This document shows, one piece after another, positions 34,468 to 44,486 of a stretch of DNA of 64,000 nucleotides. Position numbers and translations under genes: made by a program. Within the stretch, counting starts at the first letter, position 1. Every line of letters starts with the position of its first letter. The stretch comes from ChocPot-Mid sp043804925. GTDB taxonomy: Bacteria; Bacteroidota; Ignavibacteria; Kapaibacteriales; UBA2268. The stretch spans positions 124,001 through 188,000 of the forward strand of contig JAZDIP010000069.1 of the NCBI GenBank assembly GCA_043804925.1, in the 5' to 3' direction. Under the pieces are notes generated by a model, which was not told where the DNA came from, did no database searches, and saw nothing but the letters and a program-made list of their open reading frames with translations.

Positions 34468-35847
34468 TTAAATTTTTATAATTGGAATTACCTGATAATC
34501 AAAACCATTTAATGTAATCTTCACAAAATAAATCCCAGGACTTAATGCCGAAACATCAATCCTTTCTCCATTCCCTATTCCCCTCTCGAGAGGGGTTAGG
34601 GGTGTGTTCTTTTTATCTAATGTGAGGTTGGTAACACATTCACCATAAACATTATAAATTTGAATTTCCCGACCCCCGACCCCCGATCCCCGACCCCCGT
34701 CTGCTCCAAAATTAATTTCAATATACTCCCTCGCAGGATTCGGCGTAATTCGTAATTCGTAATTCGTAATTTCTCTGTCTACAACTCCCACCGGAAACTT
34801 AAAAAAATCCCCTTCGTACCTAAATATCCCCGCATCCCAAGTACCAATAAGCGGTGTGCGCCCTGCCCAGCAAACGAGCATTTTACGTGCATTATCCATT
34901 GCGTTTGGTGTCGGCTCGTAAACCCAGGTATCGCCGCCGTCATTTGTCATGGCTATTTTACCATAAAAGCCGACTGCTATTCCGTTGTTTTCGTCTGCAA
35001 AAGCGATGTTGTTGATAAATCCTATCTGCGGGTATACATAAACTTTATGGATTACGTACCAATTATTACCTCCATTAGTAGTCCTATAGAGCAAGTCAAA
35101 ATAATTACTATTTGGTAAAGATGTGTCACTTTGTCTTCCACAAGCAAAGCCCAAAGTATCATTTACAAAATAAATACCATAGATATAATCTACACCAACT
35201 CCGGGTTTTTTTCCAAAATATGACACAGTATCCCATATATCTTCGTCTATGTAATATTTAATATAAGAAACACCTAAACCCATACCATTAGCCCAAGGAC
35301 TTGAATAAATCATACCCACAGTATTAGTATCTAAAAATATTGGTGAATAGTATGTCTGGTTCGTGTGCAGTTTCGGATGCCTCTCAAAAGTTTCCCAGCC
35401 GTTTGTGGTTGTGTAGAAATTATATCTACTTGTAATAAAACCATAGCTTGTATCATACATTGAGAAATGATATATATGATAATATCCGGGCTCAAGTTGA
35501 ATTTCTTTAAAATTCAAACCTCCATCTGAACTTTTTTTTATTATAGCATAAGTATCATCTATTATAAAATAATAATTGGCATGTGGTGACACTCCTTCTT
35601 CTACAGACGGATTTCGACGAATACTATCCTCATAAATCAACTGCCAAGTGTTACCTTGGTCAATAGATTTATATAACACAGGTGTCGAAGGATGATTTAC
35701 AAGTGCAAAGCAATTATTGCTGTCAGGGCAATTAATTGATTGTACATCACCAAAATCACTTCCAACTATTTGTTTCCATTCACAGATTAAATTATACTGG
35801 AAAGTAAGAATTATTATTATCAATATTAATAAATCTATTTTTTTCAT
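34468..35847 (-). CDS. Secreted BNR/YCF48-like propeller protein with T9SS C-terminal domain
   Basis: 459 residues. Signal peptide MKKIDLLILIIIILTFQYN, then propeller blades of the sortilin/YCF48 type (SIDQGNTWQLI, TTNGGNNWYVIH, TNDGGDTWVYEP). The C-terminus is a T9SS domain (ITPNPAREYIEINF ... IYNVYGECV ... ALSPGIYFVKI). The tail is interrupted by three in-frame repeat insertions: a TAATTCG tract just before ITPNP, a GACCCCC tract encoding a Gly/Arg run, and a palindromic element encoding NTPLTPLERGIGNG. Cargo of T9SS; ligand unknown. Confidence 0.85.
   Translation of the reverse strand: MKKIDLLILIIIILTFQYNLICEWKQIVGSDFGDVQSINCPDSNNCFALVNHPSTPVLYKSIDQGNTWQLIYEDSIRRNPSVEEGVSPHANYYFIIDDTYAIIKKSSDGGLNFKEIQLEPGYYHIYHFSMYDTSYGFITSRYNFYTTTNGWETFERHPKLHTNQTYYSPIFLDTNTVGMIYSSPWANGMGLGVSYIKYYIDEDIWDTVSYFGKKPGVGVDYIYGIYFVNDTLGFACGRQSDTSLPNSNYFDLLYRTTNGGNNWYVIHKVYVYPQIGFINNIAFADENNGIAVGFYGKIAMTNDGGDTWVYEPTPNAMDNARKMLVCWAGRTPLIGTWDAGIFRYEGDFFKFPVGVVDREITNYELRITPNPAREYIEINFGADGGRGSGVGGREIQIYNVYGECVTNLTLDKKNTPLTPLERGIGNGERIDVSALSPGIYFVKITLNGFDYQVIPIIKI
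34582..34616. repeat. Palindromic REP-like element inside a T9SS gene
   Basis: CCCCTCTCGAGAGGGG is a perfect palindrome followed by TTAGGGGTGTG. A structurally identical element (hairpin plus TTGGGGTGGG) lies at 61030-61061. In frame it encodes the PLTPLERG peptide. Confidence 0.75.
34669..34701 (+). repeat. Heptanucleotide tandem repeat (GACCCCC)
   Basis: Four units (one GATCCCC) inside the T9SS tail; on the coding strand they give a Gly/Arg/Ser-rich run. Confidence 0.85.
34744..34772 (+). repeat. Heptanucleotide tandem repeat (TAATTCG)
   Basis: Four exact units inside the same T9SS tail, encoding EITNYELRIT on the minus strand. Confidence 0.85.
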
Positions 35848-35857
35848 AATTTTTAAA

Positions 35858-36000
35858 TTACCTAATCAAATTTAATTTTCCTGTTTTTACTAACATACCA
35901 TCAATTAATATATTATAGAGATATACTCCACTATGAAACTTTGATATATCGAATTCATATATATTTGAATCCATCCTTAAAATTCCTACAAATGATTTCA
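35858..36000 (-). pseudogene. Detached T9SS C-terminal-domain fragment
   Basis: Encodes NIYEFDISKFHSGVYLYNIL then VKTGKLNLI, the last ~45 residues of a T9SS type A sorting domain. The frame upstream runs through a terminator hairpin (36003-36036) and a palindrome, so no functional protein is likely. It looks like the tail of a deleted cargo gene between two intact ones. Confidence 0.65.
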
Positions 36001-36002
36001 AA

Positions 36003-36038
36003 AAAAGGCAGAATCCATCTAAGAGTTCTGCCTTTTCA
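36003..36038 (-). terminator. Intrinsic terminator after the giant Fn3 T9SS gene
   Basis: AAAAGGCAGAA and TTCTGCCTTTT arms form an 11-bp stem with a 12-nt loop, followed on the minus strand by a T run. It lies ~50 bp past the stop codon of the 1588-residue gene. Confidence 0.85.
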
Positions 36039-36051
36039 TTTTCCATTCCTT

Positions 36052-36074
36052 CATACTTCGACAAGCTCAGTATG
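36052..36074. repeat. Short dispersed palindrome (CATACTTCGACAAGCTCAG type)
   Basis: CATACT and AGTATG arms around TCGACAAGCTC. Similar sequences containing TTCGACAAGCTCAG are scattered in many bacterial genomes. Confidence 0.55.
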
Positions 36075-36084
36075 ACTCAATAGA

Positions 36085-39000
36085 TTATTTGCTGATTATC
36101 ATCAGTTTTGTTCTTGTGTAATCACCTGCCTGATACTTGATGTAATATGTACCTGAAATCAACTTATCCGATTTCAGACTAACATCGTATATACCTGCTG
36201 AATAGTAATCATTAGCAAGAACTCCAACTTCTATTCCAAGTAAATCATAAACACTGATTTTAATATTACCGTTATCAGCAACCTTGAACCTGATGTTCGT
36301 TGCATCCGATACCGGATTCGGAAATACTGATAATCTGTCATCTTCATTTTCAAATCCTGCAAAAGGATAATCCTCAACATCAACGGCAACTCCCTGTATG
36401 GTTGACCAACAACTCTGGTAACCATCTTTAGTATATGCCGCCAATGCAATTTCCAAAGTTGGATTTGCAACGTAATCAATATCAATATCTATCTCAATAT
36501 TCGTTTCTCCTGCATAAGGTCTTGCGATTATTTTTTCAGTACCGTCAGTGTATGTCAACCTAATCAAATAGCCCTGAATATTTTCTGAAGTATTAGGGTC
36601 AGTCCAGGAAACTAACAGTTTCTTTGTTGTACCATAATATACCGGGCTTCCTACTTCAGGCGGCATCAGGTTTCCTTTATTATTCCACAGTTCTTCCGTA
36701 CTGTAATATTTGTCAACCTTCTCGTCTTCGAACCTTAATACATAAAGATAATAAAGACATTCAGGTAATGTATCTGCTAAAGTATAATTAAACTGCCCTG
36801 TGTTCTCGTCAGCCGTTCCAACGAATAATCCGTTAACATCATTAGTGTCCAAAGCAAGATAGAACTCTAAGTAAGGTCCGGCAGGAACAGCAGTGTTGTT
36901 CCACTCAACAGTAACATCATTTTGGTTTTTAGTTACTATTAATTCAATATCCCTTTGGTCGAATGTCGCGAAAACGTCCCTGTAATCACCAGGTTTTGTT
37001 TCGTCAGGGTCTGAGCCGGCAATCCATTGCCCCGCCGGGAAGTCACCTTTAATAATCCAGTACCCTTTCTTTCCATTCGTTGATTGCTTGTAAACGACAT
37101 TAGTATCCTTTGGTGGGTCATCATTTGCATCATGTTTTGTCCCGTTCGGGTCAAATAACGAAGAGCCCGGCACTTGAGTATCGCTCATAATCCTAATGAA
37201 TACCTTATCCATACCACCGGTTAAATTTAATGTGTCATTGTTTGTTATGGCTTGCGTTCCTTCCTTCTTCCTTTGAAGCATCGGCAAACTTTGACCTTCG
37301 TATTTATATGGGTCATAATTTTGAACTTTTTCTTTTTTATCCCAATCTTTTCTCAACATCCCGTTTAGATTTTGTGCACCGGTTCCTACAGTAATAAATC
37401 CTTCCTGTCCGTAAACCTTTTCCAAGTCCAAAGTAAAGTTTAAGGAACCGAGTAAATTTCCAAAATGCAGATTACCCATAACTTTTCTGTCCTGAATCCA
37501 TAGTTCTGCGTTTTTCAATTTAACCGGAAACTCATCATCCCAAAGCATTGCTAAAGCATCATAAGGAAATTCATCAGGTAAATCCGTAACGGTAACATCT
37601 CCTTTGAAACCTCCTCTAAGCTTTTCATCCGGCGACCACTGATAATTAAAAATGCCTGTTCCTTCCAAGACATAGTACTGCCCTTCTATACTGCCTGCAC
37701 GGATATCTCCGTCAAAGTTAACATGAGAAATAACGTTAATCATACCTGTCATAGGTCCCACAATTTGCCATTGTTCGTATGTATGTTCCAAAATTATTCT
37801 CACCTCTGAAGCAATAAAATCTATTTTCTGTGGGAAACTAACTACGCCACCTATATCAATTTCAAGATAATCAGGTGAAGCTGAAACAATAGTACCATCG
37901 AGTGTCATCTCCATTGGCGGATTGTTAACTCCCGAAACTGTTCCGCCGACATTGCGGATTGTCATCCCGGTTTCTCCGATAAGAGCGACTTCTCCTCGTG
38001 CTGAAAAGAGATTTATAGTACTTAAATTACCTAACTGTACCTCTCCCCAACCTTTAACCGACAGCCATGGAATTGAAAAATCACCATATAAAGTTAATTT
38101 ATCCTGGCTTGCATCATACATTGCCGTCAAATTACTAAAGCATGCACTCGGGTCGGGACTCAATGGTGATAGCGTCATTTGATTCAAATTGATACCATCT
38201 TCATCAAAAATCATATTTGTAAAATGTATTTCATCAACGGGATTTCCTTCACAGCCCGCTTTTATTCCCGGCAAATAAAAATATCCGTCAACAGTTACTC
38301 CAGATGCGACCAGTCCTCCTACAAAACCGAAATCATCGGGATAAATTTTAACACCAAACAATGATGAAGAATTCTGCATATTGGACTCATTATAATCGAG
38401 TGTAACAGTACTCGAACCATAGGAACCGTTCACATCTCCATCTAAAAAAGTATATTCGGTTGGCGGTTCAGCAGGAGAATAGACGAACCATTTACCCGTT
38501 GAAACTATTTCAAGGTTATTAGTATCTAACGTAAAATCTCCCGAGAAACGCAAATAACTATTTACATAAATATCATGCCCGTCATTACTAACTTTTCCGG
38601 GAGTTCCCGGTGAAAACCATTTATTATTTGTGTCAACCATAGCAAAAATTAACTTGGCTGTTCCTTCTTCAGCATATACAATCGCCCAATCATTCGAAAC
38701 TCTCGGAATGGGAGTAACATTAACAATCCTTTCGGTAATTGCAGTTTCATAACCGGCTTTTGTAGCTGTAAATGACATCGAATATTCCGAAAACTCCTGG
38801 TCAACAGGAATTTGAAACTCATACCTGAAAGTTCCATTTTCATCGGTTTGCACATTGTCAGTACTGCCGATAATTCCATTTTCAATTTTAATATCCGCAG
38901 AAATCCTTGTATCACCCTGGTCTCTCGTTGTAATATTATATACTACCAAATCCATTCTGTCTACGCTGAGACTCGACGATGGATTTACTTCAATTTTCAA

Positions 39001-40851
39001 TGCCAATTTTTGTATCATGGCAGATACTTCGCTTGTCGCACTGCTCTCGTGAACTCCATCATAAGCTTTAATTACATAATAATAAGTTACATCCTCACTT
39101 ACGGTATTATCTATAAAAGTATTGGATGGTGCTGTTTCGGTACCTGCCAATTGATATCCAGCGCCTTGGGTTGTACTTCGATAAATCCTGTATTCAGTAA
39201 CATCTCCTGTTACGCTTTCACTCCACCAAACATTAATATTCGGATAATCAGCTTCAGCTTGTGGATCCGAAGGTGGTTCGGGATTCGGTTTAACCGGTAA
39301 TACACTTATTTCATTTGAAGCATTACTCGACAATCCTGAAGTATCGTTTACTGCTTTTACTATATAATAATACCTTGTTTCATTAGTTACGGAATTATCT
39401 GTATATGACTTGCTTGTAACCGAAGTAGCAATAGCTGTTCCATATTCATTAGAAGAGGTTCCCCTAAAAACACTGAATTTAAAAGGACCGTTAACCTGTT
39501 CCCATCTTAACGTAACTCTGGCGTTTCCGGGAGTTCCACTCAAATTTGTTGGTGCGGGCGGCGGAACAGGGTCGTGTAATGTGGACATACCCCCGACTTC
39601 ATTCGTGGAACTACTCCCCAAAGCTTTATCAAAGTCATAAGATGTCATGTAATAGTAATATTGCACATCATTCCTGACTGAATCAACATATTGTGTGGAT
39701 GAACTGTTAATGCTATCCTTCCTTAAAGAATAACTCGTTTGCGAAGTCTTTCTGTATAATTTATATACGACATTAGCTCCTGCAGAATCGCTCACACCCC
39801 AATTCAATGTTACAATTCTTGCACCGTTTGTTGCACTCAGATTTTTTGGAGGTGAAGGAGGTCCCGGTATATCGGTTGCCTCCCTTACACTTTTATAAAC
39901 ACCATCGCCCACTCCACAATAAAGATAATTATTGTATATTTTTAAAGCTCCATTTCCGATATTATGCCATCCGAGTCCTCTCGTTACATCGGTCCAAACT
40001 CCACCGGCATTTATAGAACGAAAAACACCGTCACCAGGTGTTCCTGCAAAAAATAAATTGTCGTTAACAAGTAAGATTGCCGAAACCTGCTTGTTGCCTA
40101 ATCCGTTGTTAAGCTGTGTCCATACATTTCCATTATTTGTGGTCTTATATATGCCTTCATTTTCTACACCAATATAAATATGCCCTGAGGAATTCACGCT
40201 AATGGTACCGATATCCTTGTCGTTACCTGTACGTATTTTTGTCCACGTTGTGCCGTCATCATTCGAAGTATAAATATCACCATAATGATTACCTGCGAAC
40301 AAAACACCTGAACTCGATGCGGCTAATGCCATAACAGCTCCAAGAGTGCTCGTCTTTTCACTCCAGGTAGCTCCGCCATTATTCGAGAAGTAAATTTTCC
40401 CGCTGGTATTTTGATATACTCCGGTACTTACAAATATCCCCGCAGAAGTACTCACAAACGAAGTAACTAATTCAAACATACCCATTGTCTGTACCGTACT
40501 CCAATCTGTACCTCCATTGGTTGTACGTTTCACAACACCGGATACTCCCGAACCTGTACCGATTAAAACATTATTATTATCAATTACAAGTAAGGCAGAA
40601 ACACCGGGTTGAGTTGGTTCATCATAAGGACTTGACCAACTATTTCCATCATCTGTTGATAAAAAAACGGCTCCTCCATCTGAAGTTGCTCCTGAACCTA
40701 CCCAAATATTACCTCCGGAAGTAATATATATTGAATTTGCATAAGAACTTTCATCAATACCGATTTTATTCCAAAAATTACCTTGCCCAAATACAATATT
40801 TGCCGACAAGAACAGAATAATATAGAGTAGTAAATTATTTCGATAATTCAT
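36085..40851 (-). CDS. Giant secreted protein: propeller, three Fn3 domains, unknown core, T9SS tail
   Basis: 1588 residues. Signal peptide ends near NIVFGQ. Residues ~25-335 form a sortilin/BNR-type propeller (STDDGNSW, TNGGTDWS, TTNNGNVWTQ). Three fibronectin type III domains follow (each with a PPP/PNPEPP linker, and TNLSGTP or similar). A ~650-residue region of beta-rich sequence comes next, with no recognised family, then another Fn3-like segment. The last 80 residues are a T9SS sorting domain (VFPNPVSDATNI ... YSAGIYDVSL ... LISGTYYIKY). Likely a surface adhesin or matrix protein; no enzyme motif seen. Confidence 0.87.
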   Translation of the reverse strand: MNYRNNLLLYIILFLSANIVFGQGNFWNKIGIDESSYANSIYITSGGNIWVGSGATSDGGAVFLSTDDGNSWSSPYDEPTQPGVSALLVIDNNNVLIGTGSGVSGVVKRTTNGGTDWSTVQTMGMFELVTSFVSTSAGIFVSTGVYQNTSGKIYFSNNGGATWSEKTSTLGAVMALAASSSGVLFAGNHYGDIYTSNDDGTTWTKIRTGNDKDIGTISVNSSGHIYIGVENEGIYKTTNNGNVWTQLNNGLGNKQVSAILLVNDNLFFAGTPGDGVFRSINAGGVWTDVTRGLGWHNIGNGALKIYNNYLYCGVGDGVYKSVREATDIPGPPSPPKNLSATNGARIVTLNWGVSDSAGANVVYKLYRKTSQTSYSLRKDSINSSSTQYVDSVRNDVQYYYYMTSYDFDKALGSSSTNEVGGMSTLHDPVPPPAPTNLSGTPGNARVTLRWEQVNGPFKFSVFRGTSSNEYGTAIATSVTSKSYTDNSVTNETRYYYIVKAVNDTSGLSSNASNEISVLPVKPNPEPPSDPQAEADYPNINVWWSESVTGDVTEYRIYRSTTQGAGYQLAGTETAPSNTFIDNTVSEDVTYYYVIKAYDGVHESSATSEVSAMIQKLALKIEVNPSSSLSVDRMDLVVYNITTRDQGDTRISADIKIENGIIGSTDNVQTDENGTFRYEFQIPVDQEFSEYSMSFTATKAGYETAITERIVNVTPIPRVSNDWAIVYAEEGTAKLIFAMVDTNNKWFSPGTPGKVSNDGHDIYVNSYLRFSGDFTLDTNNLEIVSTGKWFVYSPAEPPTEYTFLDGDVNGSYGSSTVTLDYNESNMQNSSSLFGVKIYPDDFGFVGGLVASGVTVDGYFYLPGIKAGCEGNPVDEIHFTNMIFDEDGINLNQMTLSPLSPDPSACFSNLTAMYDASQDKLTLYGDFSIPWLSVKGWGEVQLGNLSTINLFSARGEVALIGETGMTIRNVGGTVSGVNNPPMEMTLDGTIVSASPDYLEIDIGGVVSFPQKIDFIASEVRIILEHTYEQWQIVGPMTGMINVISHVNFDGDIRAGSIEGQYYVLEGTGIFNYQWSPDEKLRGGFKGDVTVTDLPDEFPYDALAMLWDDEFPVKLKNAELWIQDRKVMGNLHFGNLLGSLNFTLDLEKVYGQEGFITVGTGAQNLNGMLRKDWDKKEKVQNYDPYKYEGQSLPMLQRKKEGTQAITNNDTLNLTGGMDKVFIRIMSDTQVPGSSLFDPNGTKHDANDDPPKDTNVVYKQSTNGKKGYWIIKGDFPAGQWIAGSDPDETKPGDYRDVFATFDQRDIELIVTKNQNDVTVEWNNTAVPAGPYLEFYLALDTNDVNGLFVGTADENTGQFNYTLADTLPECLYYLYVLRFEDEKVDKYYSTEELWNNKGNLMPPEVGSPVYYGTTKKLLVSWTDPNTSENIQGYLIRLTYTDGTEKIIARPYAGETNIEIDIDIDYVANPTLEIALAAYTKDGYQSCWSTIQGVAVDVEDYPFAGFENEDDRLSVFPNPVSDATNIRFKVADNGNIKISVYDLLGIEVGVLANDYYSAGIYDVSLKSDKLISGTYYIKYQAGDYTRTKLMIISK

Positions 40852-40945
40852 AATAACCTCATAATTTATTAATGTATTTTAATTATTTCTTAAAATTTTA
40901 GAAGTGCAAAATATTAAATTAAATCTTATAATACAAATTTTTTAT

Positions 40946-41362
40946 TTATACATGGAAAATCATTTGTACTGTAACACCTGAACTATCTATTTTATAATTT
41001 GTTTTATGGGAAAGTTCATTTATAAGAAAAACCCCTCTGCCACTTGCTTTTAATAAATTTTCCGGTTCACGGGGGTCCTCGAGCTTGCTCAAATCAAAGC
41101 CCTTGCCTTCATCGCTGACTGATACCTCAATATCTCTGTTGTTAACCTGTATTAAAACAATAACTTTTTTATCCGGATTACATTCATTACCATGAAATAC
41201 AGCATTATTCACAGCTTCCGAAACTGCTATTAATAAATTATAAAATGTCTCATCTTTAATACCGAGACTTTCCTTCAACTCAAAAAGGTACGGTTCAATT
41301 TTCTTCACCGCATTCTTCTCAGTATCCAACTCTCTATGTATTCTTAATTGATATTCACTCAT
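40946..41362 (-). CDS. RsbW-like serine-protein kinase / anti-sigma regulatory ATPase
   Basis: 138 residues, a stand-alone HATPase_c_2 domain. The N-box is ALEAV-like here (AVSEAVNNAVFHGNE), the G1 box is SDEGKGFDL, and the G2 box is ASGRGVFLI. Such proteins phosphorylate an anti-anti-sigma (STAS) partner in partner-switching systems. No STAS protein or PP2C phosphatase adjoins it, so its partners must lie elsewhere. Confidence 0.85.
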   Translation of the reverse strand: MSEYQLRIHRELDTEKNAVKKIEPYLFELKESLGIKDETFYNLLIAVSEAVNNAVFHGNECNPDKKVIVLIQVNNRDIEVSVSDEGKGFDLSKLEDPREPENLLKASGRGVFLINELSHKTNYKIDSSGVTVQMIFHV

Positions 41363-41443
41363 ATAACTCTTTGTTCTGCAGTATGCTCAAACACAATTTC
41401 AATGTTTAACAGCTTGTTTCAGCAGTAAACAAACCGATTTTAT

Positions 41444-43429
41444 TCAAATATTTATTTTCGTTACCATTAAAAGATTAGGAATCTCTTTATAATTTATATC
41501 CCTATTCGTTTTCTGAAATTCATACCACGCCCTTAAATCAACATATATATCAGAAGTTACTTTGTAACTTATAACCGATTCGGGTGCGAATGAATTATGC
41601 TCAATACCGTTATTATTAAACGCATATATCCCAAGATTCTTTTGTCTGAGTTCAAAAAATCTCAATCCGCAACCTAAAGATAAGTTTTCATAAGGTTGAA
41701 AGAAAAATAAAATTTTAACAAAATGTTCATAATTACTTGACTTTGGTGTTTCGGAAAAATTATCCCAAAATAAAGTCCCATCTTCATAGTATCGAATTTT
41801 ATATCTTAACTGTAAATTAATATCACTCGTCAAATAAATGAATACCGAATCCCTAAAACCAATCTCCCTTATGCTGTAACTATCAATGTTCGGTGATAAA
41901 TCTTCAAAATCATAAGCATAATAATTAGCTGAAATATAAAATACGGGATTCATATTTAATTTTTTAGTGCTAATCCTTACAGATGGACTAAGTTTAAAGG
42001 CACGGTACCAATTGTTATTTGCACTCCTTTGTGATTTGATATAAACATAGTGTATCATCTGAACTTCACTTTCCAATGATACCGATAAACTCTTTGAGAA
42101 TGTATGAGTATACCTAATGTCAACCAAATTGGCTAACTCATCCCTATCATCGTTTATCTCCTCACTCGGAGTATCGTAGCTGTATAATGAAATTAAGAAA
42201 TGAGCAGACAATGAATCTTTGTTGGCAAACAAATACACTGTTCTTCCTTTCAATTGTGTAGTAGAAGATATATTATCCAGCTTTTTTTCCTCTCTTTGCA
42301 AATCATTAAAATCATCGTCATCAATTTCAAATATTTTTTCAATCGAATTATTTTCATTTTTTGGCAGATAGCTCATCCCAAAAGACTGAAAAAAATTATC
42401 GGATATATAAGATAATTCACTTGTGAAATTCAAGTTCAATTCGTTACGCTTTGTTTCAACCGCAGTTCTATCGTATCCTTCATAATATTTATTATAGGAA
42501 TGCGAAACATCCTTGTCATCTGCAACTATACCTATCGAACCAAAAATACTTTCACTCAAACCAAAATTGAAATATAAATTAAAATACAAGTTATTTTCCA
42601 ACCGGTTTTTAATCGAGTTTTCTCCTACATCCGACAATGCAACCGGATATAAAAAAGATTTGTACCTTGCATCAATCCGTAAGCTATTACTCTCATCAAA
42701 TTTCCTTGATAAATTCCCTTTTATATCCAGAATGCTTTTTTCTCTTCCGTCATTCAAACTTATATATTCTACCAACGCATTTGCACTTAAAAAATATTTC
42801 TCAAGCTCATAATTATTTATATCACTTCCTATATTAAATATAGCTCCTTCACCTTTAATACTTCCCTGCTCGTTTAATTCATAACCCGCATTTGTTTCCA
42901 CTGAAAAATTTTTCGGTTGTATATACTTTACTCCTCCAGTGCTTCTGCTCTGGCTAATTTTACTTATACCCTGTGTCTTTATATCGGACGAATAATATGA
43001 CACATTTTGTTTCGCTGTAAAAAATAAATTTTCAGTAACTTTTTTATCAATTCCAAATATAAAAAATTCGTCATCCCAAAAGGAATTATTTCCGGACCTG
43101 ATCGCTTTACCTAAATAATTCTGTTTAAAAAAGATATTCCCCCAATCATATTTCATATAAAGATTGGCATTACCTTTAAATGCGTATGTATTCACTATTT
43201 TATCAACACCATATTCAATGAGATTGCTACCTATGTTATCGGAATAACTTGAATCAACACTCATCAAAGTTTGAGATAATGACTTGGGTACTATGAGAAT
43301 TGATATAAAAGCTAAAAAACCAATTTTCCCAAGATATGACCGAATTACAAAAGTCATATTATCTTGAATTTGCCTAAGAATGTTTCTCGGCTGCATATTT
43401 TTTGCCAAACAAAAAACTTGGTTAATCAT
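41444..43429 (-). CDS. Predicted outer-membrane beta-barrel protein, function unknown
   Basis: 661 residues. The start at 43429 is supported by GGAGAG 5 bp upstream and 8-bp overlap with the GT9 gene; the signal peptide then has a long N-region (cut near VPKSLSQ). The mature part alternates aromatic and polar residues in many predicted strands (LYFNLYFNFGLSES, LSVSLESEVQMIHYVYI, YENLSLGCGLRFFEL). The overall look is of a large beta-barrel without a plug domain. Coupling to the glycosyltransferase suggests an envelope-polysaccharide link, which is inference. Confidence 0.65.
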   Translation of the reverse strand: MINQVFCLAKNMQPRNILRQIQDNMTFVIRSYLGKIGFLAFISILIVPKSLSQTLMSVDSSYSDNIGSNLIEYGVDKIVNTYAFKGNANLYMKYDWGNIFFKQNYLGKAIRSGNNSFWDDEFFIFGIDKKVTENLFFTAKQNVSYYSSDIKTQGISKISQSRSTGGVKYIQPKNFSVETNAGYELNEQGSIKGEGAIFNIGSDINNYELEKYFLSANALVEYISLNDGREKSILDIKGNLSRKFDESNSLRIDARYKSFLYPVALSDVGENSIKNRLENNLYFNLYFNFGLSESIFGSIGIVADDKDVSHSYNKYYEGYDRTAVETKRNELNLNFTSELSYISDNFFQSFGMSYLPKNENNSIEKIFEIDDDDFNDLQREEKKLDNISSTTQLKGRTVYLFANKDSLSAHFLISLYSYDTPSEEINDDRDELANLVDIRYTHTFSKSLSVSLESEVQMIHYVYIKSQRSANNNWYRAFKLSPSVRISTKKLNMNPVFYISANYYAYDFEDLSPNIDSYSIREIGFRDSVFIYLTSDINLQLRYKIRYYEDGTLFWDNFSETPKSSNYEHFVKILFFFQPYENLSLGCGLRFFELRQKNLGIYAFNNNGIEHNSFAPESVISYKVTSDIYVDLRAWYEFQKTNRDINYKEIPNLLMVTKINI

Positions 43430-44486
43430 TACTCTCCAGGATTTTTAAAGCTTCTTTGTTCACAATCTCAGGACTTAATTTAACCATACAATCAAAAGTT
43501 TTTATAGGACAATTTTTACCACCGTGAATAGAACAAGGTCTGCATTTCAAACCATCCAAACCAATACTTCTGTCCTTTTTTCCTAAAGGGGAAAAACCAA
43601 ATTCAGGAACTGTAGCACCAAATATTGTTAAAGTCCTACACCCAACCAATCCGGCTAAATGAGTAGGTGAACTGTCATTTGTTATTGTCAATTTGCATTG
43701 AGTAAAAAAATACAACAATTGCGGAATACTTGTTTCACCAACAATAGATAAACATCCGGTATTATTCATAATCCTCTCTGCCAGTCTCAAATCATCTTTT
43801 GAACCTATCAAAACAGGTTTATATTCTAATTTAATGAGTTCATCAATTAATATTTCAAAATATTCCGGTAACCACCGCTTAGTCTCCCAAACAGAACCGG
43901 GAGCAATAGCAACAAGGTTATCTTTATTCAGTATATTGAAATTACTCAACAAATTATCAATATAATTTTTATCATCATCGTCCATATTAATCGCAAGTTT
44001 CCAATTACAACTAAGAACTTGAGACCAGTGACTAACGAAAGCATTCAATAATTCCTCATTCCGTTCAACTTCATGAATCCCTTGTATATATTTAATGCGC
44101 TTTTTATATAAAAAAGAAAATGTGCTTTTGTCAAATCCAACTGAATAAATGGGCTTTGCAAAATAGCTTACAAGACTTGTCCTCATTGACCTCTGTAAAC
44201 CAATTATACAATCAATATTTTTTTGTTTAAGGATTCCTGAAATGAATTTTATTCCTTGCCATCCCGAATGCATCCCTCTTTTATCATAAGTTATAACATT
44301 ATCAACCGCTTTAGCACAGCTTACCAAAGCAGCTGCATGTGGTGTTGTTATAAAAGTCAACTCGCAATCAGGATGCAATTCCTTTATCCTTTCAGCCAAA
44401 TATAACGCTAAAGCGATATCACCAAGGAATGCTGTTTGTATTACAGCAATTCGTTTAAATTGTCGAAGCTCAGGTAATTTATTCAT
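43422..44486 (-). CDS. Glycosyltransferase family 9 (heptosyltransferase-like)
   Basis: 354 residues. N-terminal RIAVIQTAFLGDIALALYLA is the GT9 first Rossmann strand with the catalytic Asp in GD. The C-terminal domain has IAPGSVWETKRWLPEYFEIL and TNDSSPTHLAGLVG, the ADP-heptose-binding signature. It also has several late Cys residues (CRPCSIHGGKNCP). It should add a sugar to lipopolysaccharide core in the cytoplasm. Donor identity is not certain. Confidence 0.9.
   Translation of the reverse strand: MNKLPELRQFKRIAVIQTAFLGDIALALYLAERIKELHPDCELTFITTPHAAALVSCAKAVDNVITYDKRGMHSGWQGIKFISGILKQKNIDCIIGLQRSMRTSLVSYFAKPIYSVGFDKSTFSFLYKKRIKYIQGIHEVERNEELLNAFVSHWSQVLSCNWKLAINMDDDDKNYIDNLLSNFNILNKDNLVAIAPGSVWETKRWLPEYFEILIDELIKLEYKPVLIGSKDDLRLAERIMNNTGCLSIVGETSIPQLLYFFTQCKLTITNDSSPTHLAGLVGCRTLTIFGATVPEFGFSPLGKKDRSIGLDGLKCRPCSIHGGKNCPIKTFDCMVKLSPEIVNKEALKILESND

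Noticed and set aside
38812..39300. A 162-codon plus-strand frame within the giant Fn3 gene
   Set aside because: It lies wholly antisense to a clear coding region with Fn3 domains, and its composition is not protein-like.
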